Positions 1 to 8,647 of a DNA stretch of 64,000 nt are shown piece by piece; position 1 is the first letter of the stretch, and each line of letters begins with the position of its first letter. Below the pieces are notes generated by a model that saw nothing but the letters and a program-made list of their open reading frames with translations, made no database searches and was not told where the DNA came from. The stretch lies in the NCBI GenBank assembly GCA_900540685.1, contig UQGS01000006.1:4815-68814 (forward strand), given 5' to 3'. Source of the DNA: an uncultured Catenibacterium sp. GTDB taxonomy: Bacteria; Bacillota_I; Bacilli_A; Erysipelotrichales; Coprobacillaceae. A program made the translations under genes and the position numbers.

Positions 1-770
1 TTAAACAGATAGAATATTTTATTGATTTATCAACATCCTTAAGCTTTACCAAAACAGCCCAGCATTTCTACATTTCTCAGACTGCAATTACTAAGCAGAT
101 TCATAATCTAGAAGATGAATTAGGTATACCATTATTTATCAGAAACAAAAAGAAAGTAGAAATCACACCAGAAGGAACACTTTTTTTATCCCATGCACAA
201 AGTATTATGAAAGAAATAAATACTGCCAAACAGGTCGTAGACGCTTATAAGCGTGGAGAATCAGGTATTGTACGTATTGGTCTTCTAAAAAACTGTGATG
301 ATCAGCTGACTGTTAGTCTATTAGAAACAATCAAGAAAACGTATCCTTCTATTGTATTAGAATATCGTGCTTATAGGCGTATAAATCTTATACAGCTGTT
401 TAATGAAAGAGAGCTTGATCTTATTATTATGATGGAAAATCACTTTCTCCAAGAGCCTTCCCTCTTATTAAAGACGTACCCTCTTATGAAGTATTATCAT
501 AAAGACACTTCTCTCACATCACTTCCTCTTCTTTATGATACTTCAGTAAAATATGAGAATATAGATACAGAAATCGAACAATTACTACTTAAAGCCTGTA
601 TGAAGGAAGGATATGTCATATTACAGAAGTTCGTGGACCAAAGTCCTTACTGTAAGTATTTATCATCTTTTCCTACAGATAGGACTTCTTCTTTATATCT
701 CTACTATCATGAAGATGCTCATCAAATCATTCATAATATACTAGACGTACTCAAAAAGCATGCCTTCTAG
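1..770 (+). CDS. LysR-family transcriptional regulator, 5' end cut by window
   Basis: The reading frame is open from base 3 through the TAG at 768-770, so the gene starts before the window and an ATG at 207 is only internal. The first visible residues form a classic LysR winged helix-turn-helix (SFTKTAQHFYISQTAITKQI, then LEDELGIPLFIR and TPEG). The rest is a short, divergent effector-binding domain. LysR proteins are DNA-binding regulators that respond to a small molecule; the effector and target here cannot be read from the sequence because the usual divergent neighbour lies outside. About 255 residues are visible against a usual 290-310, so probably only a few N-terminal residues are missing. 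Confidence 0.88.
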   Translation, partial: KQIEYFIDLSTSLSFTKTAQHFYISQTAITKQIHNLEDELGIPLFIRNKKKVEITPEGTLFLSHAQSIMKEINTAKQVVDAYKRGESGIVRIGLLKNCDDQLTVSLLETIKKTYPSIVLEYRAYRRINLIQLFNERELDLIIMMENHFLQEPSLLLKTYPLMKYYHKDTSLTSLPLLYDTSVKYENIDTEIEQLLLKACMKEGYVILQKFVDQSPYCKYLSSFPTDRTSSLYLYYHEDAHQIIHNILDVLKKHAF

Positions 771-783
771 GCATGCTCGTTTT
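758..783. terminator. Bidirectional terminator between convergent genes
   Basis: A perfect 7-bp stem, GCATGCC and GGCATGC, with a 5-nt loop sits between the end of the LysR gene and the end of the ABC exporter gene. A-rich sequence precedes it and T-rich sequence follows, so it can serve both strands. It overlaps the LysR stop codon. Confidence 0.75.
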
Positions 784-2674
784 ATTCTAGTTCAAATGCT
801 CCAGTATATAACTGATAGTATTGACCCTTCTGTTTAATTAAGTCATCATGAGAACCACGTTCAATAATATGACCATGATCTAATACCATGATTACATCAG
901 AGTTCTGTACAGTAGAAAGTCTATGTGCGATAACAAATACAGTACGACCCTTCATTAAAGCATCCATACCCTTTTGTACAATAGCTTCTGTACGTGTATC
1001 GATAGATGATGTTGCTTCATCCATGATCATAACAGGTGGATCTGCTACTGCAGCTCTCGCAATCGCAATAAGCTGTCTCTGACCCTGTGATAAACTTGCC
1101 CCATTACCAGTCAACATTGTGTTATAACCATCTGGTAAACGTGTAATGAAATCATCTGCACCAGCAAGCTTAGCTGCTTCAATACATTGTTCATCAGTCG
1201 CTTCGAGATAACCATAACGGATATTATCCATTACAGTACCAGTAAAGAGGTTTGTTTCCTGTAAGATGATACCAAGTGATCTTCTTAAATCAGGTTTCTT
1301 AATCTTATTGATGTTGATACCATCATATCTGATCTTACCATCTTCAATATCATAGAATCTATTAATCAGGTTAGTAATAGTTGTCTTACCAGCACCAGTT
1401 GCCCCTACAAAGGCTACTTTCTGACCAGGTTTAGCATATAATGTGATGTTATGTAGAATCATCTTATTTGGGTTATAAGCGAAATCTACATCATGCATTT
1501 CTACATCGCCTTCAAGTCTTGTATAAGTCACAGTACCATCTTCATGTGGATGTTTCCATGCCCACATTTCTGTACGTTCTGTTGTTTCTACAAGTTCACC
1601 ATTTTCTTCCTTGGCATTGACTAAAGTGACATAACCTTCATCAAATTCAGGTTCTTCATCTAATAATCCAAAGATACGACTCGCCCCAGCAAGACCCATA
1701 ACAACTGAGTTGATCTGCTGAGAAATCTGACCAATCTGTCCACAGAACTGCTTAGTCATATTTAAGAATGGAACAACAATAGAAATACTTAAAGCCATAC
1801 CTGAGACTGAAATATTAGGCACCTTTAAATAAAGAAGAGTACCACCAACAATCGCAATTAATACATAAAGAATATTACCTACGTTATTCAAAATAGGCAT
1901 TAAGATATTCGCAAATGTATTGGCTTTTCTAGATGCTTCAAACCATTCATTGTTTACTTTATCAAATCCAGCAATCGCTTCTTCCTCATGGTTGAATACT
2001 TTGATGACCTTCTGTCCGTTCATCATTTCTTCAATATAACCTTCAGTTTCACCAAGTGTCTGCTGCTGTTTAATAAAGAATCTTGAACTCTTAGAACCAA
2101 AGTTCTTAGTAATTAAAACCATGATCATACAGCCAATAAAGATAACTCCTGCAAGCCATAAACTGAAATAAAGCATGATACTTACTACTGTAATTAAAAC
2201 AATAGAAGTCTGCATTAAAGCTGGTAATGACTGAGAAATAAGCTGTCTTAATGTATCTGTATCATTTGTATAAATAGACATGATATCACCATGTGCATTT
2301 GTATCAAAATAACGGATAGGAAGACTTTCCATTTTCGCAAACATCTTTTCTCTGAATTTCATTAATGAACCCTGAGTCACTACAGCCATTAAACGGTTGT
2401 ATGTAAATGATGCGATTAATGAAAAAATATAAAGAACGACTAATACAACAACAATTGAGAATATTTCAGGTTTTGCATGTACCCAGTCTTTAGTACGCCA
2501 ATACTTTTCAATAACAGAAATAATATTCTGCATGAAAATAGATGGTATAGAGCTGACAACTGCATTAAAGAGAATTAAGAATATGATAATAGGTAGAAGA
2601 ACAGGATAGAATTCAAAAAGTGTTTTAATCAAACGTATGAATGTGTTCTTCTTATTACCACGATTATTGTTCAT
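782..2674 (-). CDS. ABC exporter, consensus-site half of a heterodimer
   Basis: Predicted 630-residue multidrug-type ABC half-transporter: an N-terminal six-helix membrane domain and a C-terminal ATPase. Visible motifs are Walker A GATGAGKTT near residue 425, an LSQGQ signature near 530, Walker B MIMDEATSS near 550 with the catalytic Glu, and an H-loop IAHRLS near 583. A longer frame upstream exists, but the ATG at 2674 follows AGGAGGTGAACAGG, so that start is chosen; it overlaps the preceding half-transporter gene by 11 bp. Together the two match the BmrCD/LmrCD/TM287-288 heterodimer plan, with this subunit carrying the intact catalytic residues. The adjacent MarR gene suggests drug- or stress-induced expression. 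The substrate is unknown. Confidence 0.9.
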   Translation of the reverse strand: MNNNRGNKKNTFIRLIKTLFEFYPVLLPIIIFLILFNAVVSSIPSIFMQNIISVIEKYWRTKDWVHAKPEIFSIVVVLVVLYIFSLIASFTYNRLMAVVTQGSLMKFREKMFAKMESLPIRYFDTNAHGDIMSIYTNDTDTLRQLISQSLPALMQTSIVLITVVSIMLYFSLWLAGVIFIGCMIMVLITKNFGSKSSRFFIKQQQTLGETEGYIEEMMNGQKVIKVFNHEEEAIAGFDKVNNEWFEASRKANTFANILMPILNNVGNILYVLIAIVGGTLLYLKVPNISVSGMALSISIVVPFLNMTKQFCGQIGQISQQINSVVMGLAGASRIFGLLDEEPEFDEGYVTLVNAKEENGELVETTERTEMWAWKHPHEDGTVTYTRLEGDVEMHDVDFAYNPNKMILHNITLYAKPGQKVAFVGATGAGKTTITNLINRFYDIEDGKIRYDGININKIKKPDLRRSLGIILQETNLFTGTVMDNIRYGYLEATDEQCIEAAKLAGADDFITRLPDGYNTMLTGNGASLSQGQRQLIAIARAAVADPPVMIMDEATSSIDTRTEAIVQKGMDALMKGRTVFVIAHRLSTVQNSDVIMVLDHGHIIERGSHDDLIKQKGQYYQLYTGAFELE

Positions 2675-4415
2675 CCTGTTCACCTCCTCTATTTTGTGAA
2701 TAATATACTTCCTGATAAATTGGATTAGATGCGAGAAGTTCATCATGAGTACCGATAGCTTCAATAGAACCATTATCCATGATAATGATCTGATCAGCAT
2801 CCTGTACACTTGATACTCTCTGCGCAATGATGATCTTAGTTGTTTCAGGAATAAACTTCTTGAAACCACCTCTAATAATTGCATCTGTTTTTGTATCTAC
2901 AGCACTTGTAGAGTCATCAAGAATTAAGATTTTAGGTTTCTTAAGTAATGCACGTGCAATACATAATCTCTGTTTCTGTCCACCAGAAACGTTTGTACCA
3001 CCCTGTTCAATATGTGTATCATATTTATCTGGGAACTGTTCGATGAATTCATCAGCACATGCAAGATGACATGCTTCTTCTATTTCTTCATCTGTGGCTT
3101 CTTTATTACCCCAGCGTAAGTTTTCTTTAATAGAACCAGAGAATAAGACATTCTTCTGTAACACAACAGAAACAGCATCTCTTAAAGTCACTAAGTCATA
3201 GTCTCTTACATCTACACCTGCTACTTTTACTTCACCTTCTGTTACATCATAAAGACGTGAAATAAGATTCACAAGTGATGTTTTAGAAGAACCAGTACCA
3301 CCTAAAATACCAATAGTCTGTCCTGATTTAATATGTAGATTAATATTTGCAAGAGCATAACGATCAGCACGTTTAGAGTATTTAAATGAGACGTTATTAA
3401 AATCAATAGAACCATCACTAACTTCATAGATAGGATTTTCTGGATTGGAGATCGTATGTTTTTCTTCTAATACAGCGACAATACGTTCACATGATTCCAT
3501 AGAGATAGTCACCATAACAAAGATCATAGATAACATCATTAAGCTCATAAGAATCTGGAAGCTATAAGTAAGTAATGAAGATAACTGACCTACCTGGATA
3601 ATAGTACCACCGAAATTAACAACTAAGAATGAACCAAATGTCATAACGAAAATCATTACAACATAAATACAGAACTGCATCATTGGGTTGTTTAATGCAA
3701 GAATCTTTTCAGCTCTTGTGAAGTCATTACAAACATCTTCTGCAGCTGTATTGAATTTCTTCATTTCAAAATCTTCACGAACGAATGATTTTACAACTCT
3801 GATACCATTGATATTTTCCTGTACTGAGTTGTTTAAGTTATCATATTTTCTAAATACCTTTCTAAATAAAGGCATTGTCTTCTTGATTACAAGACCTAAA
3901 CCAATACCAAGTACTGGAATAGTAAATAAGAAGATTAAAGCAAGACGACCACCCATGACAAATCCCATAATTAATGAGAAGATCAACATAAGTGGTGCAC
4001 GTACAACTGTACGAATAATCATCATATAAGCCATCTGAACGTTAGTGACATCAGTTGTCATACGAGTCACAAGTGATGAAGCACTGAAACGGTCAATGTT
4101 TTCAAATGAGAAGTTCTGAACTGCAACAAACAAGTCTTTACGTAAGTTCTTACCAAAACCTGCTGAAGCATTAGCTGCAGTAATACCTGCAAGAGCCCCA
4201 AATAGGAGTGAGAAACAAGCCATAATTACAAGTATCACACCATATTTCACAATTACAGAGAGATCGCAGCCGTTCTGCATTTTATTCACTAGAGTTGCGA
4301 CCATTAATGGTAGAAAACATTCTGTCAATGATTCAAAGGCAACTAAGATAGGTGTCAACATAGAATCTCTCTTGTATTCACGAATACTTTTCTTAAGCAC
4401 ACGAATTATATTCAT
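2664..4415 (-). CDS. ABC exporter, degenerate-site half of a heterodimer
   Basis: Predicted 583-residue ABC half-transporter with six membrane segments and a C-terminal ATPase. Walker A is GGTGSSKTS near residue 377 and the signature VSGGQKQR near 477. The residue after Walker B is Asp instead of Glu (LILDDSTSA, near 500) and the H-loop His is Gln (IIIAQRVSS, near 531). These are the expected signs of the non-catalytic partner in an asymmetric exporter, so this is specialisation rather than decay. The ATG at 4415 follows AAAGGGGAAAAAGA and is preferred to an in-frame ATG 21 bp earlier. It is translated between the MarR regulator, 13 bp before it, and the second half-transporter, which overlaps its end. 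Confidence 0.9.
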   Translation of the reverse strand: MNIIRVLKKSIREYKRDSMLTPILVAFESLTECFLPLMVATLVNKMQNGCDLSVIVKYGVILVIMACFSLLFGALAGITAANASAGFGKNLRKDLFVAVQNFSFENIDRFSASSLVTRMTTDVTNVQMAYMMIIRTVVRAPLMLIFSLIMGFVMGGRLALIFLFTIPVLGIGLGLVIKKTMPLFRKVFRKYDNLNNSVQENINGIRVVKSFVREDFEMKKFNTAAEDVCNDFTRAEKILALNNPMMQFCIYVVMIFVMTFGSFLVVNFGGTIIQVGQLSSLLTYSFQILMSLMMLSMIFVMVTISMESCERIVAVLEEKHTISNPENPIYEVSDGSIDFNNVSFKYSKRADRYALANINLHIKSGQTIGILGGTGSSKTSLVNLISRLYDVTEGEVKVAGVDVRDYDLVTLRDAVSVVLQKNVLFSGSIKENLRWGNKEATDEEIEEACHLACADEFIEQFPDKYDTHIEQGGTNVSGGQKQRLCIARALLKKPKILILDDSTSAVDTKTDAIIRGGFKKFIPETTKIIIAQRVSSVQDADQIIIMDNGSIEAIGTHDELLASNPIYQEVYYSQNRGGEQDEQ

Positions 4416-4428
4416 TCTTTTTCCCCTT

Positions 4429-4857
4429 TCATTCATTTTCTAAATTAGAATAAACTTTACTAAGAAGTTCAGTTAAAGTATCGATTTCTTCCTGTGTTAA
4501 TCCCTGCAACATTAATCGATGGGATTCAGCCATATTCTTTTTTGCCTTAGCACAATGACCTTCACCACATGCTGTTAAGCAGGCAATCTTAATACGCTTA
4601 TCCTTAGGATCATCACAACATTCAATAAGATGTTTTTCCTGAAGTCTTCCTAAAAGTCCCGCAGTTGTTGATTGAGCAACATGTAAATCCTTCTCAATCT
4701 CCTTGAAGGTCATTCTGTGATCAGGTGTTTCCTGTAATTTCAATAAAACATGGGACTGCATTAAAGTTAAACCTTCTTTTCTTAAAGAATTGTTGGCACG
4801 TTTCTTTAAACGGTCATTAATATGTTTAATATAACCTATTGTTTCATTTTCTTTCAC
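4429..4857 (-). CDS. MarR-family transcriptional regulator
   Basis: A 142-residue MarR-type winged helix protein (TFKEIEKDLHVAQSTTAGLL recognition region, then DKRIKIACLT wing). The chosen start is the GTG at 4857 because AAGGAGGT lies 7 nt before it; an upstream in-frame ATG at 4896 has no ribosome site and overlaps the promoter. MarR proteins are usually repressors released by small ligands. Here it is first in an operon with the two halves of an ABC exporter, so autoregulation and control of efflux are likely. The protein carries two cysteines near the C-terminal half (CGEGHCAK) and two more in ECCDD, which may matter for redox or metal sensing; that is speculative. Confidence 0.9.
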   Translation of the reverse strand: MKENETIGYIKHINDRLKKRANNSLRKEGLTLMQSHVLLKLQETPDHRMTFKEIEKDLHVAQSTTAGLLGRLQEKHLIECCDDPKDKRIKIACLTACGEGHCAKAKKNMAESHRLMLQGLTQEEIDTLTELLSKVYSNLENE

Positions 4858-4884
4858 GAGTCTTACCTCCTTCTGCGCATTAGA

Positions 4885-4925
4885 ATGATAGTACACTTTT
4901 AATTTATTGTCAATAGTATGCTATT
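4885..4925 (-). promoter_or_regulatory. Promoter and probable operator of the MarR-ABC operon
   Basis: On the minus strand TTGACA (4908-4913) and TATCAT (4885-4890) are separated by exactly 17 bp. An inverted repeat AATAG-N4-CTATT (4912-4925) overlaps the upstream edge of the -35, a good position for MarR autorepression. Confidence 0.7.
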
Positions 4926-4937
4926 AAATATCAAATT

Positions 4938-4966
4938 ATGAAAAAAGAAGGACTTAGTCCTTCTTC
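4938..4966 (-). terminator. Terminator of pyrBI
   Basis: On the minus strand GAAGGACT and AGTCCTTC pair around one base and are followed by a run of T. The stem overlaps the pyrI stop codon. Confidence 0.8.
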
Positions 4967-5379
4967 TCAGCCTTAGATTCACAATAATAACATCTATAGA
5001 TACGCTTCTCTCTGTTTGCAAGATAGAAGATCTGATCTAAATCTCTTTCTACAGATGTAATACATCTTGGGTTCTTACATTTAGCCACATTGATGATCTT
5101 TTCAGGAAGCTGTAACTTCTTCTTTTCTACTCTTTCACCATTCTTGATAATAGAAACAGTGATGTTAGGATCAATATAACCCAATACATCTAAATCAACA
5201 TCAAAATCATTATCAATCTTGATGATATCTTTCTTACCCATCTTATTAGAACGGCAATTCATAATGATTGCCACCTGACAATCTAATTTACCTAGATCAA
5301 GGGCATCATATACTTCTTTTGCTTTACCTGCTGCAATATGGTCAATCACAATACCATTTTTAATACTGTCTATTCTCAT
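4954..5379 (-). CDS. pyrI: Aspartate carbamoyltransferase regulatory subunit
   Basis: A 141-residue PyrI protein. It binds the nucleotide effectors and contacts the catalytic subunit PyrB through a zinc domain. The four zinc cysteines are visible near the C-terminus as CKNPRC and CYYC, after the conserved start MRIDSIKNGIVIDHI. The start ATG overlaps the pyrB stop by 4 bp (ATGA), so the two are translationally coupled and made in equal amounts. In most Bacilli pyrB works alone; the presence of pyrI points to an allosterically regulated, enterobacterial-type holoenzyme, as also seen in Clostridia. Confidence 0.96.
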   Translation of the reverse strand: MRIDSIKNGIVIDHIAAGKAKEVYDALDLGKLDCQVAIIMNCRSNKMGKKDIIKIDNDFDVDLDVLGYIDPNITVSIIKNGERVEKKKLQLPEKIINVAKCKNPRCITSVERDLDQIFYLANREKRIYRCYYCESKAEKKD

Positions 5380-6311
5380 AATCTTTCCACCTCATTCTGT
5401 AATCCTAATAAGCTTAAGATCAATGCCATACGGATAAAACGTCCATTATTAGCCTGTCTGAAATAAGCAGCTCTTGGATCTGCATCGACTTCAGTCTTAA
5501 TTTCATTAACACGTGGAAGTGGATGCATGACAATCATATCTTTCTTTGCAGCCTGTAATTTTTCTTCATCTAAGATATAAGTATCTCTTAAACGGATATA
5601 ATCCTGTTCATTGAAGAAACGTTCCTGCTGTACTCTTGTCATATAAAGAATATCTAATTCTGGCATAACTTCTTCCATACTGCGTACTTCTTTATATTCA
5701 ACACCCATTGGATCAAGAATGTCTTCTTTTAAGTATTCAGGAAGCTTTAATTCATCTGGAGAGATGAATACAAACTTAGTACCTTCATAACGTGACATCG
5801 CTTTTAATAATGAATGAACTGTACGTCCAAACTTCAAGTCACCACAAAAACCTACTGTAAGGTTCTTTAAAGTGCCTTTTTCTCTTTGAATAGTTAATAA
5901 GTCAGTTAATGTCTGAGTAGGATGATTATGTCCTCCATCGCCTGCATTAATTAAAGGTACAGTGCATGCTGATGAAGCCACAACTGGAGCACCTTCCTTT
6001 GGATGACGCATTGCGATAATATCACAATAACCACTTGTTACATGAATTGTATCTGATACTGTTTCTCCTTTAGAAGCACTAGATACATTTGCGGTTGGGA
6101 ATCCTAATACATTTCCTCCAAGTGATAACATAGCACTTTCAAAAGAAAGTCTTGTACGTGTACTAGGTTCGAAGAATAGTGTTGCAAGAATCTTGTGGGC
6201 ACATACGTCCTGATAACGTGTACGATCTTTGATGATATCGTTTGCGAGTGCGATTAAATCATCAATTTCTTCAACAGATAAGTCCATTGGATCAATAATG
6301 AATTTTTTCAT
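5376..6311 (-). CDS. pyrB: Aspartate carbamoyltransferase catalytic subunit
   Basis: A 311-residue PyrB that joins carbamoyl phosphate to aspartate, the first committed step of pyrimidine synthesis. The carbamoyl-phosphate loop FEPSTRTRLSFE (about residues 50-62), the HPTQTLTDL motif and the C-terminal HPLPR motif are all intact. It is first in a two-gene pyrBI operon; no other pyr genes adjoin it. The 5' leader is only about 35 nt, too short for a PyrR attenuator, so regulation is probably allosteric through PyrI. Confidence 0.96.
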   Translation of the reverse strand: MKKFIIDPMDLSVEEIDDLIALANDIIKDRTRYQDVCAHKILATLFFEPSTRTRLSFESAMLSLGGNVLGFPTANVSSASKGETVSDTIHVTSGYCDIIAMRHPKEGAPVVASSACTVPLINAGDGGHNHPTQTLTDLLTIQREKGTLKNLTVGFCGDLKFGRTVHSLLKAMSRYEGTKFVFISPDELKLPEYLKEDILDPMGVEYKEVRSMEEVMPELDILYMTRVQQERFFNEQDYIRLRDTYILDEEKLQAAKKDMIVMHPLPRVNEIKTEVDADPRAAYFRQANNGRFIRMALILSLLGLQNEVERL

Positions 6312-6351
6312 GGTGAGCTCCTTCTTTATAAACTTGTTTTAATTCCTATCT

Positions 6352-6360
6352 ATTATATCA
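6352..6360 (-). promoter_or_regulatory. Extended -10 promoter of pyrBI
   Basis: Minus-strand TGATATAAT: a perfect -10 preceded by the TG of an extended -10. The -35 region is weak, as is common for this promoter class. Confidence 0.6.
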
Positions 6361-6449
6361 CAGCACTTATATTTAAACAGTTTTTTCTAATAAAAACGTT
6401 TAATTGATATATCAGCTATATTATTATGATATATGTAAGGAGAATGGAA

Positions 6450-7040
6450 ATGACTGAGAAAGAGAAAATGTTGAAAGAGATGCTGTATGATGCCAACAAT
6501 GATGAAGATCTACTTAAAGAAAGAGCAATCGCAAAAGATCTCTGTTTTAAATATAATCAGCTGATGCCTTCTGATGTAGAGAATCAAAAACAGGTATTAA
6601 AGGAATTACTAGGAGAAATAAATGATTCAGCCATCTTTGTAGCACCTTTCTGGTGTGATTATGGTTTCAATATAAAAGTAGGAAAGAACTTCTTTGCGAA
6701 TCACAATACAGTGATACTAGATGGTGCAAAGGTGACTTGTGGAGATAATGTCTTTATAGCACCTAATTGTGGATTCTATACTGCAGGACATCCAATAGAT
6801 GCAAAACGTAGAAATCAGGGATTAGAGTATGCTTATCCTATTACAGTAGGAAATAATGTATGGATAGGTGCAGGTGTGCATGTAATGCCTGGAGTGACTA
6901 TTGGAGATAATGTGGTGATTGGTGGAGGTAGTGTTATAGTAAAGGATATTCCTAGCAATAGTGTTGCGGTAGGTAATCCCTGTCATGTGATTAGAGAGAT
7001 TACTGAAGAGGATGAACAAACAAACTGGAATCATAATTAA
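6450..7040 (+). CDS. Left-handed beta-helix sugar O-acetyltransferase (maltose acetyltransferase family)
   Basis: A 196-residue acetyl-CoA-dependent transferase of the maltose/galactoside O-acetyltransferase (LacA/Maa) family. The N-terminal MTEKEKMLKEMLYDAND-like cap and the hexapeptide-repeat beta helix (NHNTVILDGAKVTCGDNVFI, YTAGHP with the catalytic His, VGNNVWIGAGVHV, VTIGDNVVIGGGS, VAVGNPCHVI) are clear. The ATG at 6450 follows AAGGAG by 7 nt, so two earlier in-frame ATGs are rejected. It stands alone between the pyr promoter and a terminator, so its true acceptor sugar is not indicated by neighbours; members often acetylate sugars that cannot be further metabolised. Confidence 0.9.
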   Translation: MTEKEKMLKEMLYDANNDEDLLKERAIAKDLCFKYNQLMPSDVENQKQVLKELLGEINDSAIFVAPFWCDYGFNIKVGKNFFANHNTVILDGAKVTCGDNVFIAPNCGFYTAGHPIDAKRRNQGLEYAYPITVGNNVWIGAGVHVMPGVTIGDNVVIGGGSVIVKDIPSNSVAVGNPCHVIREITEEDEQTNWNHN

Positions 7041-7066
7041 AAGGATGTCAACCGACATCCTTTTAT
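7039..7066. terminator. Terminator after the acetyltransferase
   Basis: A 9-bp stem AAGGATGTC/GACATCCTT with a 4-nt loop, followed by TTTTAT on the plus strand; it is flanked by A on the other side. Confidence 0.85.
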
Positions 7067-7093
7067 AATACATATTCACCTGAGTGCCAACCT

Positions 7094-7117
7094 GAGGGAC
7101 ATTCCGAGGGACATTCC
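7094..7117. repeat. Perfect 12-bp tandem duplication
   Basis: GAGGGACATTCC occurs twice back to back and ends one base before the stop codon of the next minus-strand gene. No function is evident; the region is GC-richer than its surroundings. Confidence 0.7.
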
Positions 7118-7118
7118 T

Positions 7119-7790
7119 CTAATCATTATGGGGCATAAAACCAGATAAGCTTTCTGCAAGAGTAGAAATAGGCATTGTCTGTACAATTACATGACCTGGT
7201 CCCTTTACGACTGTATTAAAGAATCCTTCTCCTCCTAGGAACTTATTCTTTATACCTTTCACAGAAACAATATCAATATGACAAGATGAACTCATTGCGA
7301 CAAGATTACCTGTATTCACAACCATCTCTTCACCAGGTTCAAGGTCATATTCTATGGCTGTACCATCTATTTCAATAAATAGTAAACCAGAACCATAATA
7401 TCTATTCATAATGAACCCTTCTCCACCAAAGAAACCAATAGTTCCCTTTTTAGAGAATGAGATTTCTCTTTTTACTGTTTCTTCACTTGCGAGATAAGAA
7501 GACTTCTGAACAATAATCTCTCCCTGGCTTACATTATATACAAGTATATCACCAGGAAAAGAAGAACCTAAGGCAATCATACTAGGCTTTGTGGCTGTGT
7601 ATCTATTCAAGAAAAGTGTTTCTCCTGAAAAAGCACGGCCAAATAGAGATTTCATACCACCTGATACAGTATCCATAGTCAAAGCTGGTTTCATCCATAC
7701 CATTGCCCCACTATCTGTCAAAATAGATTCACCTTCACCTAAATGAAGTATGGCGACAGGAAGTGGTTTTCCTTTAATTTCATACTGCAT
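7119..7790 (-). CDS. AIM24 / TIGR00266 family protein
   Basis: A 223-residue all-beta protein of the AIM24 (TIGR00266) family. Typical blocks are visible: GEGESILTDSGAMVWM near the start, then FFGGEGFIMNRYYGSGLLFI and FLGGEGFFNTVV in the second half. The molecular function of the bacterial family is not established; the mitochondrial namesake affects inner-membrane structure. The ATG follows AGGAGATGATTTT and lies 11 bp after the HAD gene, so it is the last gene of the fmt-pdp-HAD operon. No signal peptide or membrane segment is seen. Confidence 0.87.
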   Translation of the reverse strand: MQYEIKGKPLPVAILHLGEGESILTDSGAMVWMKPALTMDTVSGGMKSLFGRAFSGETLFLNRYTATKPSMIALGSSFPGDILVYNVSQGEIIVQKSSYLASEETVKREISFSKKGTIGFFGGEGFIMNRYYGSGLLFIEIDGTAIEYDLEPGEEMVVNTGNLVAMSSSCHIDIVSVKGIKNKFLGGEGFFNTVVKGPGHVIVQTMPISTLAESLSGFMPHND

Positions 7791-7801
7791 AAAATCATCT
7801 C

Positions 7802-8644
7802 CTACTGATCTAATTTTAATTCATGAATAACATCTGCTAAACCATCATCATCTGGATTCTTGAAGAAACATGTTCCAATAGCTTTTAATTTATCAGGCGC
7901 ATTTTCTGCCACTACACCAATTTCACATGCATCAATCATCTGGAAATCATTCATAGAATCTCCAAAACCGATTGTATCCTTCATATCTCCATGATAATAA
8001 TCTACAACACGTTTTACACCATCTGCTTTTGTACAGTTCTTTAAGATAATTTCACCGTTAATAAAATCATCTGCATACTTAGAGAATGTGACAATATTAA
8101 ACATCGGTGCAATATACTTAACACAATCATAAAAAGCGATAGGATCAGGTGCAATAAAACCAATTTTAGTCACACCTGTATTTTCTAAATCAAACTTAGA
8201 AACAGGAATACGGTTTTCTTCCTGACGCTTTAATTCAAAGAATCTCTGTAATTCTACGTTTTCTCCAAATTCTTTAGTATGTCTCTTATCAAAGAATTCA
8301 TTAACACCTGGTGTCTGGTAAATTGCATGTTCTGTTTCTAGACAGAATAAAATGCCATGATTCACAAAGAGTGTCATCATTTCTGAAAGAGTATATTTGT
8401 CCATGAAGTTCTTAAAGATATACTTACCATCTACCTGAACAAATCCTCCAGCACTTGCCACAATACCATCAACAGGTAATGCTTTTACATCACCTACAAT
8501 AGAAGTAGGTGCTCTACCTGTACATAAGAATACTTTGTTTCCTGCATCCTTAGCTGCTTGAATCGCTTCTTTTGTTTTTTCTGTTACATGTCTTGATTTT
8601 CCTACTAATGTACCATCAATATCAAAAAATAAAAATTTACTCAT
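7802..8644 (-). CDS. Cof-type HAD-IIB phosphatase
   Basis: A 280-residue haloacid dehalogenase hydrolase. Motif I is FFDIDGTLVG at the N-terminus with both catalytic Asp residues, motif II is CTGRAPTS and motif IV is GFGDSMNDFQMI near residue 225, with a large type-II cap between. These enzymes dephosphorylate sugar phosphates or cofactors such as FMN or pyridoxal phosphate; the substrate cannot be assigned. Its position immediately after the nucleoside phosphorylase gene, 3 bp away, would fit a role on pentose phosphates, but this is inference. Confidence 0.9.
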   Translation of the reverse strand: MSKFLFFDIDGTLVGKSRHVTEKTKEAIQAAKDAGNKVFLCTGRAPTSIVGDVKALPVDGIVASAGGFVQVDGKYIFKNFMDKYTLSEMMTLFVNHGILFCLETEHAIYQTPGVNEFFDKRHTKEFGENVELQRFFELKRQEENRIPVSKFDLENTGVTKIGFIAPDPIAFYDCVKYIAPMFNIVTFSKYADDFINGEIILKNCTKADGVKRVVDYYHGDMKDTIGFGDSMNDFQMIDACEIGVVAENAPDKLKAIGTCFFKNPDDDGLADVIHELKLDQ

Positions 8645-8647
8645 ATA

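Noticed and set aside
2664..4415. Inactivated ABC gene because of the Asp and Gln changes
   Set aside because: Loss of the catalytic Glu and His in just one half is the normal pattern of heterodimeric exporters.
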